This document shows, in pieces, positions 54,305-63,802 of a stretch of 64,000 bases of DNA; position 1 is the stretch's first letter, and each line of letters opens with the position of its first letter. Under the pieces are notes generated by a model. It was not told the origin of the DNA and did no database searches. It saw nothing but the letters and a program-made list of their open reading frames with translations. The position numbers were made by a program, and so were the translations under genes. Origin of the DNA: Mesorhizobium sp. CU3 (GTDB lineage Bacteria > Pseudomonadota > Alphaproteobacteria > Rhizobiales > Rhizobiaceae); assembly GCF_006442965.1 (NCBI RefSeq), contig NZ_VFWX01000009.1, positions 124,001-188,000 of the forward strand, in the 5' to 3' direction.

Positions 54305-55527
54305 CAGTCTTTCAGGACGCGGGCTGCGTCCTCCTCGAACTGGATGCCGACCTTGGCGCCGGTCTCATAGGTCACCGCGCTCGAGCGGCTGTTCTGGTGG
54401 CGTACGATGAAGTTCTCGCCGCCGCCGTCGAGCTTGACGTGATAATGCGTGTCGGTGCCGAAATAGACGATGTTTGAAAGCGTACCTGTGATGGTGCCCT
54501 TGGCAGGATCGGGCACAAGGTCGGCATGTTCGGGACGCACCACCAGCGTCACCTCGCCGCTCGGGTCAAAACCCTCCGGATAGCCGGCACTGATCGTCGC
54601 ATTGCTGGCGAACTTGACCGTCGCCACGCCGGCCTGTTTCGACACCACCGTGCCCGGCAGGAAATTGGTTTCGCCGATGAAGTCGGCGACGAAGCGCTCG
54701 GCCGGCCGGTCGTAGATGTCGCGCGGCGAGCCGACCTGCAGGATCTTGCCGGCCGACATCACTGCGATGCGGTCGGACATGGTCAGCGCTTCTTCCTGGT
54801 CGTGGGTGACGAAGATGAAGGTGATGCCTGTCTCATGCTGCAGCCGCTTCAATTCGATCTGCATTTCCTTGCGCAGCTTATAGTCAAGCGCCGACAGCGG
54901 CTCGTCGAGCAAAAGCACCTTCGGCTGCGGCGCCAGCGCCCGCGCCAGCGCCACGCGCTGCTGCTGGCCGCCAGAGATCTGGCTGGTGCGGCGGCCTTTC
55001 AGCGCTTCCATCTTCACCAGCTTCAGCATCTGGGCGACGCGGGCTTCGATCTCTCCCTTCGGCTTGCCCAGCATCTCCAGGCCGAAGCCGATATTCTGTG
55101 CCACCGTCATGTGCGGGAACAGCGCATAACTCTGGAAGACGGTGTTGACCGGGCGTTTGTAGGGCGGCAGCGGCGCGATGTCCTGGCCGTGCAGCAGGAT
55201 CTCGCCGGCGGTCGGGAAATCGAAACCGGCGATCAGCCTGAGAAGCGTCGTTTTTCCGCAGCCGGACGGCCCAAGCAGAGTGAAGAATTCGTTCTCGCGG
55301 ATCGACACCGACACCGTGTCGAGAGCGGCTACCTGGTTTTCACCGGTCCCAAAGACCTTGCGAACACCGCGAACTTCGATCGCGTTCTTACCCGGCTGTT
55401 CCGGCACGATTACCCCATTGAGAGAGCCTGCTCTTGGCGGCAGGTGTGTTCCTGGTTGATTGTCACCATAAGCCGGCCGGCTTGGCAACTGCGGAGCTGC
55501 AACTCGACTTTTTAACGCAATTCCCAT
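54304..55527 (-). CDS. potG: Polyamine ABC transporter ATP-binding protein (PotG type)
   Basis: 407 aa from the ATG at 55527, which has an excellent GGAGG site 5 nt upstream. Walker [10 protein letters not shown] at 86-94, [15 protein letters not shown] signature, [12 protein letters not shown]alker [11 protein letters not shown] switch, and a TOBE region (VVRPEHADL). The first ~45 residues are an unconserved extension; an internal GTG at 55407 would give a more usual 367 aa. Energises polyamine import. Confidence 0.88.
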   Translation of the reverse strand: MGIALKSRVAAPQLPSRPAYGDNQPGTHLPPRAGSLNGVIVPEQPGKNAIEVRGVRKVFGTGENQVAALDTVSVSIRENEFFTLLGPSGCGKTTLLRLIAGFDFPTAGEILLHGQDIAPLPPYKRPVNTVFQSYALFPHMTVAQNIGFGLEMLGKPKGEIEARVAQMLKLVKMEALKGRRTSQISGGQQQRVALARALAPQPKVLLLDEPLSALDYKLRKEMQIELKRLQHETGITFIFVTHDQEEALTMSDRIAVMSAGKILQVGSPRDIYDRPAERFVADFIGETNFLPGTVVSKQAGVATVKFASNATISAGYPEGFDPSGEVTLVVRPEHADLVPDPAKGTITGTLSNIVYFGTDTHYHVKLDGGGENFIVRHQNSRSSAVTYETGAKVGIQFEEDAARVLKD

Positions 55528-55546
55528 GCCACCCTCCGGCCTGGTT

Positions 55547-57220
55547 TCACGCTTGGTAGGTTACCTTGCCGCCGCAGATCGTGGTCACCGGACGCACCGT
55601 ATGCAGCGCTTCGGGCGCGGTCGCCTCGATATCCGCCGACAAAACGACGATGTCGGCGAGATAGCCTGTCTTCAGGCGGCCCTTGCGATGTTCCATGAAC
55701 TCCGCATAGGCGCCCTCGACTGTGTAGCCCGCGATTGCCTCCTGCAGCGAAAAACTCTGGTCCGGCATGCCTTCTGCCCAAGGTTTGCGCATCACCGCCG
55801 CCTGGATGCTCAGGATCGGATCGACCGGCGACACCGGCCAGTCGGAGGCAAACACGACATGCGCGCCGGCATTTTTCAATGTCCGGCAGGCATAGCTCAG
55901 CGGCCAGCGCTCGCGGCCGATGCGCGAAATCGTCGGCTCCAGCGGGAAGTTCAGGGCGCCCGGCGGATGCGCCGGCTGCATCGAGGCAAGCACGCCGAGC
56001 TCGGCAAAGCGCGGCACGTCGGAGGCCGTGGTGACTTCGATGTGCTCGACACGGTGGCGGCTGTCGCGCCGGCCGTTCTTCTTCTGCGCCGCCTGGTAGC
56101 CGTCGAGCACCGCCCGCACCGCGCCGTCGCCGATCGAATGCACGGCGATCTGCAGGCCGCGCCTGTCGGCCTCGACCGCCACCTCGGCGAAATGCTGCGG
56201 CGAAAAAAGCGGTTCGCCGCGCCAGCCCGGTCGGTCGGCATAATCATCGACCATCACCGCCGTCCAGGAGTCCAGCACGCCGTCATAGAAGACCTTGACC
56301 AGGCCCGACGACAGCCATTCGGAATTGTAGCTCGCCGCCATGCGCGAGGCTTTTTCCAGCATGTCCAGCTTCATGAAATTCTTGAAGTGGAACGGGATCT
56401 TGGTGCGGCAGAGCAGCCGGCCCTCTTCTTCCAGGCCAGCCAAAAGCTCGAGCTGGTAGAGGTTGCCGTCCATGTTCTGGATCGAGGTGATGCCATGCTT
56501 GGCGCACCACTCCTGTCCGCGATGCATCAGGTCGCGATCGGCGGCAAGCTCGGCGGCCGACGGATAGGGATCGGGCTCCGCACCCTCGAGGCCGAGCCGC
56601 GTCCGGTTTGCCCCGTAATGGTCAAGGACCGGGCCGAATGCTTCGCCCTCGCGCAATTCGCCGGCGGCAAGCCCATCCGCGCCCATGACGATCTCATTGC
56701 CCTGCCCCACCTGCTTGCCGTGCAGCAGGCCGGCTTCTTCGAGCGCCTTGGTGTTGGCCCACATCGTATGGTGATCCGACGCCGACATGGCGAAAGGCCG
56801 GTCGGGAATGATGCGGTCGAGATCGTGACGCGTCACCGGCTCGGGCAGGACGGCGTAGTCGACGCCGGCGCCGATCAGCAGCCTGGTGTTCGGACGCTTG
56901 GCGGCGAAACCCTGGATCGCGTCGCGCAGCGCGTCGAAGCCGAGCACGCCGGCTAGATGCAGATTGTCGAGCTCGGCGGCGCCGCCGAAGAGATGCATAT
57001 GCGCTTCGATGAAGCCCGGCAGGACCGAGCCGCCCTCGGCGTCGATGACCTTGGTGGCCGGCCCTTTGAGCTCTTGGATGGAAGTGCGGCTGCCAAGGGC
57101 GACAATGGCGCCGTCCTTGACGGCAACGGCCTCGGCGGCGGGATTGTCCTCGTCCATGGTCAGCACGCGACCGTTGATGACGATCAAATCCGCACTATGA
57201 CCCGCACCCGTGACCGACAT
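55547..57220 (-). CDS. Amidohydrolase (YtcJ-like)
   Basis: 557 aa from the ATG at 57220 with GGAG ahead. Amidohydrolase-superfamily TIM barrel: [15 protein letters not shown] (HxH), later [15 protein letters not shown] (His) and [12 protein letters not shown] (Asp). Usually hydrolyses an amide or imide bond of a small molecule. First gene of the transport operon, 19 bases before potG, so its substrate may be an imported polyamine derivative. Confidence 0.85.
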   Translation of the reverse strand: MSVTGAGHSADLIVINGRVLTMDEDNPAAEAVAVKDGAIVALGSRTSIQELKGPATKVIDAEGGSVLPGFIEAHMHLFGGAAELDNLHLAGVLGFDALRDAIQGFAAKRPNTRLLIGAGVDYAVLPEPVTRHDLDRIIPDRPFAMSASDHHTMWANTKALEEAGLLHGKQVGQGNEIVMGADGLAAGELREGEAFGPVLDHYGANRTRLGLEGAEPDPYPSAAELAADRDLMHRGQEWCAKHGITSIQNMDGNLYQLELLAGLEEEGRLLCRTKIPFHFKNFMKLDMLEKASRMAASYNSEWLSSGLVKVFYDGVLDSWTAVMVDDYADRPGWRGEPLFSPQHFAEVAVEADRRGLQIAVHSIGDGAVRAVLDGYQAAQKKNGRRDSRHRVEHIEVTTASDVPRFAELGVLASMQPAHPPGALNFPLEPTISRIGRERWPLSYACRTLKNAGAHVVFASDWPVSPVDPILSIQAAVMRKPWAEGMPDQSFSLQEAIAGYTVEGAYAEFMEHRKGRLKTGYLADIVVLSADIEATAPEALHTVRPVTTICGGKVTYQA

Positions 57221-57391
57221 CGCAACTCCGTGCTTTTGATGACTGACCGAGACCGGCAACGCTCCGCACGCGACCTGTCGCGCCAGCGGCGCGGGCCTTG
57301 CGATAGGAATTGTGCCAGTGCGCCGTCTTGGAAATTCCCCTTGTTATCGCTCAAGACAGCGTGGATAAAGAATGCGACTGTTTATTCGCGT

Positions 57392-57420
57392 TTGTCAACA
57401 GCCGGAATTTGGAATGTATA
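57392..57420 (+). promoter_or_regulatory. Candidate sigma-70-type promoter for the TetR gene
   Basis: TTGTCA (57392-57397) and TGTATA (57415-57420) are spaced 17 bases apart. Transcription would begin near 57427, which rules out the upstream in-frame starts of the TetR gene. Confidence 0.5.
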
Positions 57421-57477
57421 GTGGACTGCACCTGCGCGCCGATGGCGATGCCGGGCGGGAAACGGGGGCAACGAGCA

Positions 57478-58131
57478 GTGAAGCGCAGTCTCGACCGCAA
57501 GACCAAGATAGCGCTCGAACCGCGCAAGCAGCCGCGGCAGCAACGGTCGAGCAAGGCGGTCGACAGGATTCTCGACGCCGCGCAGATTCTGACGCGCGAG
57601 CAGGGAACCAGGACACCGACGACGCTGGCCATCGCGCAGCGCGCGGGCCTCTCGGTGGGCTCGGTCTATCAGTACTTTCCCAACAAGGAAGCCATTCTGC
57701 TGGAACTGGCCCGACGCTGGCTGTCGTCCTTTCCCGAGGTCATCCGGAAGCGCATCAACGTCCCCCGGCCAACCAATCGTGACGAGTTTCGCCGTGAAGT
57801 GCGCAAGCTGTTTGTCGACACGTCCCGGATCTATCTGGACAACGTCACACTTATGCCGGTGATCGAGGCCATATCCGGCAACGCCGACCTCAGGCCGATC
57901 CAGGACGAATACGACAAGGACATCATCGCCCTCTACGCAGCCTGGCTGCAGCATGTGAACCCGGCGCTGGAAGAAAAGACCGCCAAGCGGCTGGGCCTAG
58001 TGATGATGGAAGTCGGACACGCCTGCAGGCTTGTCGGACTGAAGCGGGACCGCAAGACATTCGACCTCATCGAGGACGATGTCGAAGCCATGTGGCTGGC
58101 CCTCGTGAACCCCTACCTCAACCTCGACTGA
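57478..58131 (+). CDS. TetR-family transcriptional regulator
   Basis: 217 aa from the GTG at 57478; ATGs at 57442 and 57448 are alternatives. HTH at about 35-65 (LAIAQRAGLSVGSVYQYFPN). The C-terminal helices should bind an effector. It is divergent from the amidohydrolase-pot operon and just ahead of the deacetylase gene, so it is likely the regulator of this polyamine module. Confidence 0.85.
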   Translation: MKRSLDRKTKIALEPRKQPRQQRSSKAVDRILDAAQILTREQGTRTPTTLAIAQRAGLSVGSVYQYFPNKEAILLELARRWLSSFPEVIRKRINVPRPTNRDEFRREVRKLFVDTSRIYLDNVTLMPVIEAISGNADLRPIQDEYDKDIIALYAAWLQHVNPALEEKTAKRLGLVMMEVGHACRLVGLKRDRKTFDLIEDDVEAMWLALVNPYLNLD

Positions 58132-58172
58132 TTTCGCATCTCCAACCGATTTCGCACTCCAGGGGAATTCCT

Positions 58173-59204
58173 ATGAAGACTGTCTTTTCACCTCTCCACG
58201 CCGGCCATTCGGGACAGATGGAACTCGTCACCTCGGCGATCGTGCCAGGCTTCGAAAAGCCGTCGCGGGCAGAATTCATCAAGGCGCGGGTGGAGAGCGA
58301 GAAGCTCGGGCCGATCATCGGCCCGGTCGAGCATGACATCGCCGCCGCCAAGCGCGTGCATGACGCCCACTACATCGACTTCCTGCCGACGGTCTGGCCG
58401 GAATGGGTCGCCGCCGGCTTCAAGGGCTCGGCGATGGGCTTCACCTGGCCGACGCGCGGTCTGCGCGGCGACGTGCCGCCAAAGCGTGTCGATGCGCTGC
58501 TCGGCTATTATTCATTCGATGCCGGTGCCACCTTCGTCGAAGGCACCTGGGCGGCGATCAAGTCGTCCTTCGACGTCGCGCTGACGGGAGCAGCCCTGGT
58601 CAAGGGCGGCGAGGAAAGCGCCTTCGCGCTCTGCCGTCCGCCTGGCCATCACGCGGGTGCGGCCTTCATGGGCGGTTACTGCTTCATCAACAACGCCGCC
58701 GTCGCCGCCCAATGGTTCCGCGACCAGGGCGCCAAGCGCGTGTCGATCCTCGATGTCGACTACCATCACGGCAACGGCACGCAGGAGATCTTCTACCGCC
58801 GCGGCGATGTCCAGGTGCTCAACCTGCATGGCGATCCGATGGTCGAATACCCCTTCTTCCTCGGCCATGCCGACGAGCGCGGCGAAGGCGACGGCGAAGG
58901 CTTCAACATCAACTACCCGATGCCCTTCGGCACCAACTGGGACGCCTGGAACGCTTCGCTCGAAGACGCCTGCGCCAAGCTTGCCACTTACGCCCCTGAC
59001 GTCGTGATTGTCTCGCTCGGCGTCGACACTTTCGAGAAGGACCCGATCAGCCAGTTCAAGCTCAAGAGCGAGGACTATCCCAAGATCGGCCGCCGCATCG
59101 CCAAGCTCGGCCTGCCGACGCTGTTCGTCATGGAAGGCGGCTACGCCGTCGAAGAGATCGGCATCAACGCCGTCGGCGTGCTGACCGGCTTCGAGGATCG
59201 CTGA
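58173..59204 (+). CDS. Histone deacetylase-family acetylpolyamine amidohydrolase
   Basis: 343 aa from the ATG at 58173 with AGGGGAA upstream. Active-site features: CRPPGHHAGAAFMGGY (His159, His160), zinc ligands in DVDYHHGNGT (Asp196, His198) and a later Asp in SLGVDTFEKDP; length and pattern match bacterial acetylpolyamine amidohydrolase. It would deacetylate imported acetylated polyamines. 41 bases after the TetR gene. Confidence 0.88.
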   Translation: MKTVFSPLHAGHSGQMELVTSAIVPGFEKPSRAEFIKARVESEKLGPIIGPVEHDIAAAKRVHDAHYIDFLPTVWPEWVAAGFKGSAMGFTWPTRGLRGDVPPKRVDALLGYYSFDAGATFVEGTWAAIKSSFDVALTGAALVKGGEESAFALCRPPGHHAGAAFMGGYCFINNAAVAAQWFRDQGAKRVSILDVDYHHGNGTQEIFYRRGDVQVLNLHGDPMVEYPFFLGHADERGEGDGEGFNINYPMPFGTNWDAWNASLEDACAKLATYAPDVVIVSLGVDTFEKDPISQFKLKSEDYPKIGRRIAKLGLPTLFVMEGGYAVEEIGINAVGVLTGFEDR

Positions 59205-59642
59205 ACGCAACCCGCCGAAACACGATGCGCCTCCAGGCGAAGTCCGGGGCGTATTGCTCTGCAACTTGGCCAGGAAATCATTCGCTCAACTCAACTCTGA
59301 AATCACCGACAAGTAACGCGACAAGCGGCAACTGAGTCGCAACGCGAGTCCATCGGATTCGATTTTGTCAAATCGCGTTTGATGTCGGATTCATCTGCGG
59401 GTAGATTAGACCCGAATCAGCCGGTCCACGGGGGGCGCGGCGACCACCCAAAGTCTCAAGTTCCGGCGCCCGGCCGGTACCAGACGCGGACGGTTTCGCG
59501 TTCCCTGCAGGATTCGGCGCGGTTGGGCGCCGTTCGCGCCTTTGCGTGTGTCTTCGTAAACGTGACGCGTTTCGGGTCCGGCCGCTGGCTTTGCCAGCAC
59601 CGGGCACAAGGATCGATTCCGGCAAGAATCCAAGAATTGAAA
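59205..59642 (+). promoter_or_regulatory. 438-bp control region upstream of visN
   Basis: No protein gene is convincing here, although a frame stays open from 59379. TTGATG (59379-59384) and TAGATT (59402-59407), 17 bases apart, are a plausible promoter for visN. That leaves a 5' leader of over 200 nt, long enough for post-transcriptional control. Confidence 0.4.
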
Positions 59643-60353
59643 ATGAGCAGTCCCGCCGCGCTTCTACAGTCCGATGCTTCAGGTCCCCGCCTGACGTCGC
59701 GCGGCGATCTCACTTCCTTCTTCATGCAGCTTGCCGCCGATATCGGCGCCGACAATTACATGCTGGTCGCCATCGTGCACGACCAGGACCGCAACGACGC
59801 ACGCATCGTCTCCTCGAACTGGATCTTCGACGGCATCGAGTTGATCGGCAAAAGGCTGATCGCCAATCTGGCGCTCGGTCCCTTGACCACGGCGCCCGGC
59901 ATCCGCCCAAAGCCCCTGGTGGCGGCGCATGCGCCCGACGCCGGCGCGCTGCTGACCGGCGAAGAGGCCCGCCTGCTCGACGTGCTCGGCCACGCCGAGA
60001 TCTATTCCTTGCGGCTGAATGTCGGCCGTCAGCGTCTATTCGTGCTGTTTTCCGCCGCCGAAGCCGGCAAGATCGATCTGACGGGGCTGATGAAGGCGCA
60101 GCTCAAATGCTGCTATGCGCTTTCCAACATTCCGCAACTGATCGCGGCGGCATCGATGCAGGATCCATTGTCCGACCGCGAGCGCGAATGCCTGTTCTGG
60201 GTTTCGGAAGGCAAGACCACCGACGAGGTGGCGGTCATCCTCGGTGTCTCGTCCAACACCGTCAACAGCTACATTACGCACGCCATCCAGAAATTCGCGG
60301 CCTCGAACCGCGCGATGGCGATCGCGACGGCGATCAGGAGCGGCATCATTTGA
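59643..60353 (+). CDS. visN: LuxR-family flagellar master regulator VisN
   Basis: 236 aa from the ATG at 59643; upstream in-frame codons are not conserved in character. N-terminal ligand-binding-type domain (FFMQLAADIGADNYMLVAIV) and a C-terminal LuxR HTH (DRERECLFWVSEGKTTDEVA, then GVSSNTVNSYITHAIQKF). In Sinorhizobium VisN and VisR form a heterodimer that activates flagellar genes via rem. Position next to flhB-fliG-fliN supports the call. Confidence 0.82.
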   Translation: MSSPAALLQSDASGPRLTSRGDLTSFFMQLAADIGADNYMLVAIVHDQDRNDARIVSSNWIFDGIELIGKRLIANLALGPLTTAPGIRPKPLVAAHAPDAGALLTGEEARLLDVLGHAEIYSLRLNVGRQRLFVLFSAAEAGKIDLTGLMKAQLKCCYALSNIPQLIAAASMQDPLSDRERECLFWVSEGKTTDEVAVILGVSSNTVNSYITHAIQKFAASNRAMAIATAIRSGII

Positions 60354-61120
60354 AGCACGCACAGGTAAGAGACGCCGCAGCCGCCCTGTTCAACGATCAG
60401 CGCAATCCTTTCGGCGCATTCTCGCTCGGCTCGGAAACCCATCACGCGGTCACCATTCCCGATGCCGTGCGCCGCTGTCGCTGGATCGCGGTCGACATAA
60501 ATGCCGCGGCCTTCGGCCTCTATTTCGTCAGCCCGTCGGCCGAACGGGCGCGCCTGGTCACCTCCTTCGATTCCGACTATCCGAGCACGGCGGTGGCGAG
60601 CAAATTCATCTCCGGCGCCACCGGCGAGGACATGGTGCGCCACAGCCGCATCTCGACGGCGCCCCGCTGGTGGGCAGACGACGGCGTTGCCGGCTCCAGA
60701 CAGGTCTTTCAGTCGCTCGCCTGGGCCGAGCCGACCGCGCCGCTGGCGCCAGGCACCGACGGCATCGCCTTTCCCGTGCATGCCGATCGCGGCCAATGCG
60801 GGCTGGTCGTCTTCCTCGGCTCCGAGATCGCCCTGCCGGATGACGCGCTTTGCGAAATCCACGCACGCTGCTTCGCACTGTTTGCTGCGGTCGCCCGCAT
60901 CCGCCCCGGCGACACCGGCCGCACCCGCTCGATCTCCAAGCGCGAGCTCGAATGCCTGAAGCTGACCGCCAACGGCAACACCAGCGAGGAGATCGCCAAG
61001 CTGCTCAAGCTTTCGGTCCACACCGCCAACCAGTATCTGACCCAGTCAACGCAGAAGCTCAACGCCACCAACCGCAACCAGGCGGTAGCCAAAGCGTTGC
61101 GTCTCGGCCTGATCGAATAA
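60350..61120 (+). CDS. visR: LuxR-family flagellar master regulator VisR
   Basis: 256 aa from a TTG start overlapping the visN stop, with AGGAG ahead; the longer frame runs through visN and is a shadow. C-terminal LuxR HTH (SKRELECLKLTANGNTSEEI, then LSVHTANQYLTQSTQKL). Partner of VisN. The start-stop overlap suggests equimolar synthesis. Confidence 0.82.
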   Translation: MKHAQVRDAAAALFNDQRNPFGAFSLGSETHHAVTIPDAVRRCRWIAVDINAAAFGLYFVSPSAERARLVTSFDSDYPSTAVASKFISGATGEDMVRHSRISTAPRWWADDGVAGSRQVFQSLAWAEPTAPLAPGTDGIAFPVHADRGQCGLVVFLGSEIALPDDALCEIHARCFALFAAVARIRPGDTGRTRSISKRELECLKLTANGNTSEEIAKLLKLSVHTANQYLTQSTQKLNATNRNQAVAKALRLGLIE

Positions 61121-61121
61121 G

Positions 61122-61181
61122 CTTCTTTGTTTTCACGCAATTCCTGACGGAAAACCGCGCGACACTTTTCCTGGAATTGCT
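61122..61181. repeat. Dispersed intergenic palindromic repeat, copy 2
   Basis: cttctttgttttcacgcaat, cctgacggaaaaccgc and acttttcctggaattgc match, in reverse orientation, the element at 36719-36797. It fills the gap between visR and the convergent gene at 61181, so it may double as a terminator for both. Confidence 0.65.
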
Positions 61182-61618
61182 CAGAGGAACGCGAGCGGCT
61201 CCGGCTTTCGGATCCGCGCCTCTTCGATCGCGTCCTCGAGCAAAGCGGTGTTGTGCTCGGGCGTTTCGCCCGGCTTCTCGAACGACACGTAATTGACCAC
61301 CACAGACGTCCCCTGCCCGGTCAGTGTCAGCTGGAAATAGACGGTCACGCCGCGCGGCCGAAGCTCGAGATCGAGCACGATGCGCGGGTTGCCGCTCCAG
61401 TCGATATGCGCCTCCCCGCCATGGCCGAGCCGCAGCATGCGTGGCTGGAAGTAGAGCTCGGCGGCCGAATCCACCAGGTCCGACAGGCAGGCGAAATGCT
61501 CCAGCCGGATGAAGGCGATGTAGTCGGCGACGTCGATGAGCCTCAGTTCGCCGACCACCGGTTCGATGGCATTGGCGACGATCAGCTCACGGGAATTGGC
61601 GTGTGGTTGCCGGTCCAT
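61181..61618 (-). CDS. Conserved hypothetical protein in flagellar cluster
   Basis: 145 aa, function unknown. No signal peptide or membrane span; mostly mixed alpha/beta, with beta-rich stretches (IVLDLELRPRGVTVYFQLTL; GTSVVVNYVSFEK). Read leftward, 17 bases behind flhB, so it is probably translated from the flhB-fliG-fliN transcript. A flagellar or motility role is inferred only from position. Confidence 0.75.
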   Translation of the reverse strand: MDRQPHANSRELIVANAIEPVVGELRLIDVADYIAFIRLEHFACLSDLVDSAAELYFQPRMLRLGHGGEAHIDWSGNPRIVLDLELRPRGVTVYFQLTLTGQGTSVVVNYVSFEKPGETPEHNTALLEDAIEEARIRKPEPLAFL

Positions 61619-61635
61619 ATATCAGCGCCGTCCGT

Positions 61636-62718
61636 TCATTGAGTTGCTTTGCGCGCGGCCTTCTTGGAGTAGACGATCCGCACCAACTCGGCGACCGCCT
61701 GGTAGAATTGCGATGGGATGACGCTATCAACCGAAACTTGCTTGTACATGGAGCGTGCTAGCGCCACGTCCTCGAAGATCGGGATGTTGTTTTCCCTGGC
61801 GATCTCGCGGATCTTGAGCGCGACGAGATCCTGCCCCTTGGCGAGCACGATCGGGGCGGAATCCTCCTCGCGCACATATTTCAGCGCGATCGAATAGTGC
61901 GTCGGATTGGCGATTACCAGCGTGGCGCGCGGCACCGCCGTCATCATGCGCTTGCGCGCCCGGTCGCGCGCCAGCGAGCGCAGCCGCGACTTGACAATCG
62001 GATCGCCTTCCGACTGCTTCATCTCGTCCTTGACCTCCTGCTTGGTCATGCGCAGGTCGCGGCGCCAGTGGAAGCGCGACCAGACGATGTCGACCACCGC
62101 GATCAGCCCCATGACGAAGACGATCGCCACCAGTATGTCGACGAAGATGCCGCGGATGACCATGCCGAACGCCATCGGATTGGTGATCATGCCGGTGAGC
62201 AGCTTGCGGTGGTCCTGCGACAGCGTGAAGGAGAGCACCGCGATGGCGAAGCCGAGCTTGGCCAGCGACTTGAGGAATTCGACCCAGCCCTGCGCGCCGA
62301 ACATCCGGCTCCAGCCCTTGGTAATCGAGATGCGCGACAGCTGCGGCCTGATCCGCTCGCCGACGATCTGCGGCATGTTCTGGAACACCGAGGCGCCGAC
62401 GCCGGCGATCACAAGAAGCACCAGCAGGCTGACCACGGCGCGGCCGATTTCCGTCAGCACCTGTTGATAGAGCGAGATGACGTCGGTCTCGGTTTCCATC
62501 GGCCAGGCTTCGGGCTTTTCCAGGAACGACGACAGGAACATGCCTAGGTCGACGATCGAATCCTTGGCGTAGAAGACGGCGAACATCAGGATGGCGAGGA
62601 AGGACGCGAAGATAGCCGTCTCACGCGAATGGGGCAGCTTGCCCTGCTCGATCGTGTCGCGGATTTTCTTTTCTGTGGCTTCCTCGGTTTTGGAATCCTT
62701 GTCGACCGCTTCAGCCAT
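61636..62718 (-). CDS. flhB: Flagellar type III export protein FlhB
   Basis: 360 aa. Four membrane spans in the N-terminal half and the autocleavage site N271-P272-T273-H274 (VIANPTHYSIALKY), which switches export from hook to filament substrates. Located 18 bases after fliG in the same operon. Confidence 0.95.
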   Translation of the reverse strand: MAEAVDKDSKTEEATEKKIRDTIEQGKLPHSRETAIFASFLAILMFAVFYAKDSIVDLGMFLSSFLEKPEAWPMETETDVISLYQQVLTEIGRAVVSLLVLLVIAGVGASVFQNMPQIVGERIRPQLSRISITKGWSRMFGAQGWVEFLKSLAKLGFAIAVLSFTLSQDHRKLLTGMITNPMAFGMVIRGIFVDILVAIVFVMGLIAVVDIVWSRFHWRRDLRMTKQEVKDEMKQSEGDPIVKSRLRSLARDRARKRMMTAVPRATLVIANPTHYSIALKYVREEDSAPIVLAKGQDLVALKIREIARENNIPIFEDVALARSMYKQVSVDSVIPSQFYQAVAELVRIVYSKKAARKATQ

Positions 62719-62736
62719 TGGACCGCTTGGCTATCC

Positions 62737-63759
62737 TCAAGCGGCTTCGGCGGCGGGCGCCTGCGTCGACGGCAGCTCGAAAGCGCCCTCGCGCGACAGC
62801 CGCACGGTCGTAGACGATATGCTCTTGCGGGCGGCCATGATGTCGGCCAGCGCGATGCCTTCCGAGCCCTGTCCGAGCTCCGACTCGATCATGCGGCGCG
62901 AGCGCGCGCCGATCGCCGACAGCGCGGCTTCGGTGAGCTCCGGCGAGGCGCCGCGCAGCGCCAGCGTAACAAGCTCGGTCGACAGGCCGTCGAACAGGAG
63001 CACGCGAGCCTTCTGCGCCAGCAGCGGCAGGTCGTCGAAGGAAAACAAGCGCGACTTGACGCCGGCGAGATCGGGCGTGTTGGCGTCCTCGAGGTCCTGC
63101 ATCAGTTCGTCCAGCTCGGGCTTGGCCATCTCGTTGAGCACGCTGGCGACGCGTTCCTGCCCGGCCGAAGTGTCCTTGGTCGTCTTTTGCGACAGCACGC
63201 TGACGCGCAGTTGGTTCTCGACGATCCTGGAGGCGGTGTCGGGGATGTTCGCCATCGTCACCATGCGCCTGATGATCTGGCTGCGCATCGGCTTTTCCAT
63301 GGTGAGCAGGATATTGGCTGCTATCTGAGGCGCGAGCTTCGACAGCACCATGGCCGCCGTCTGCGGATGCTCGCCGGCAAGGAAGGTGCCGAGCCGCGAG
63401 GGCTCGAGCCTCTCCAGGTCCGGCCAGATCGGCAGCGGCCGTTCCGGCGCCGGCTCGAACTTCTTGTCACCCATGATGGCGCTCATTTCCTCGGGCGACA
63501 GCGATTCGTTGAGGATCGTGTCCATGCGATCGGCGGAATCGAGCAGGCCCGCGCCCTCGGTGAACTCGGCCTCGAACTCGGCCACGATCCGCTCGAGGTC
63601 GGCCTGCGGAATGGTGCGCAAGAGGCGCGCGCCTTCGATCAGCGCCTTCAGCTCTTCCTGCTTGAAGAATTTGAGCAGCCGGCTCGCGGCGGGCTTGCCC
63701 ATCGCCACCAGTATGGCCGCCGCCTTTTGCGGACGTGTCAGCGCCAATGCCGTCGTCAT
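62737..63759 (-). CDS. fliG: Flagellar motor switch protein FliG
   Basis: 340 aa. N-terminal FliF-binding part (ALTRPQKAAAILVAMGKPAA), middle domain (HPQTAAMVLSKLAPQIAANI) and C-terminal domain with the charged torque helix (RARVLLFDGLSTELVTLALR and SRRMIESELGQG). Forms the rotor C-ring with FliM and FliN. Between fliN and flhB. Confidence 0.95.
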   Translation of the reverse strand: MTTALALTRPQKAAAILVAMGKPAASRLLKFFKQEELKALIEGARLLRTIPQADLERIVAEFEAEFTEGAGLLDSADRMDTILNESLSPEEMSAIMGDKKFEPAPERPLPIWPDLERLEPSRLGTFLAGEHPQTAAMVLSKLAPQIAANILLTMEKPMRSQIIRRMVTMANIPDTASRIVENQLRVSVLSQKTTKDTSAGQERVASVLNEMAKPELDELMQDLEDANTPDLAGVKSRLFSFDDLPLLAQKARVLLFDGLSTELVTLALRGASPELTEAALSAIGARSRRMIESELGQGSEGIALADIMAARKSISSTTVRLSREGAFELPSTQAPAAEAA

Positions 63760-63802
63760 GCGTGTTGCCCTCGCTGCCGATTGGTCTGCCTGCCGGTCAC
63801 CC

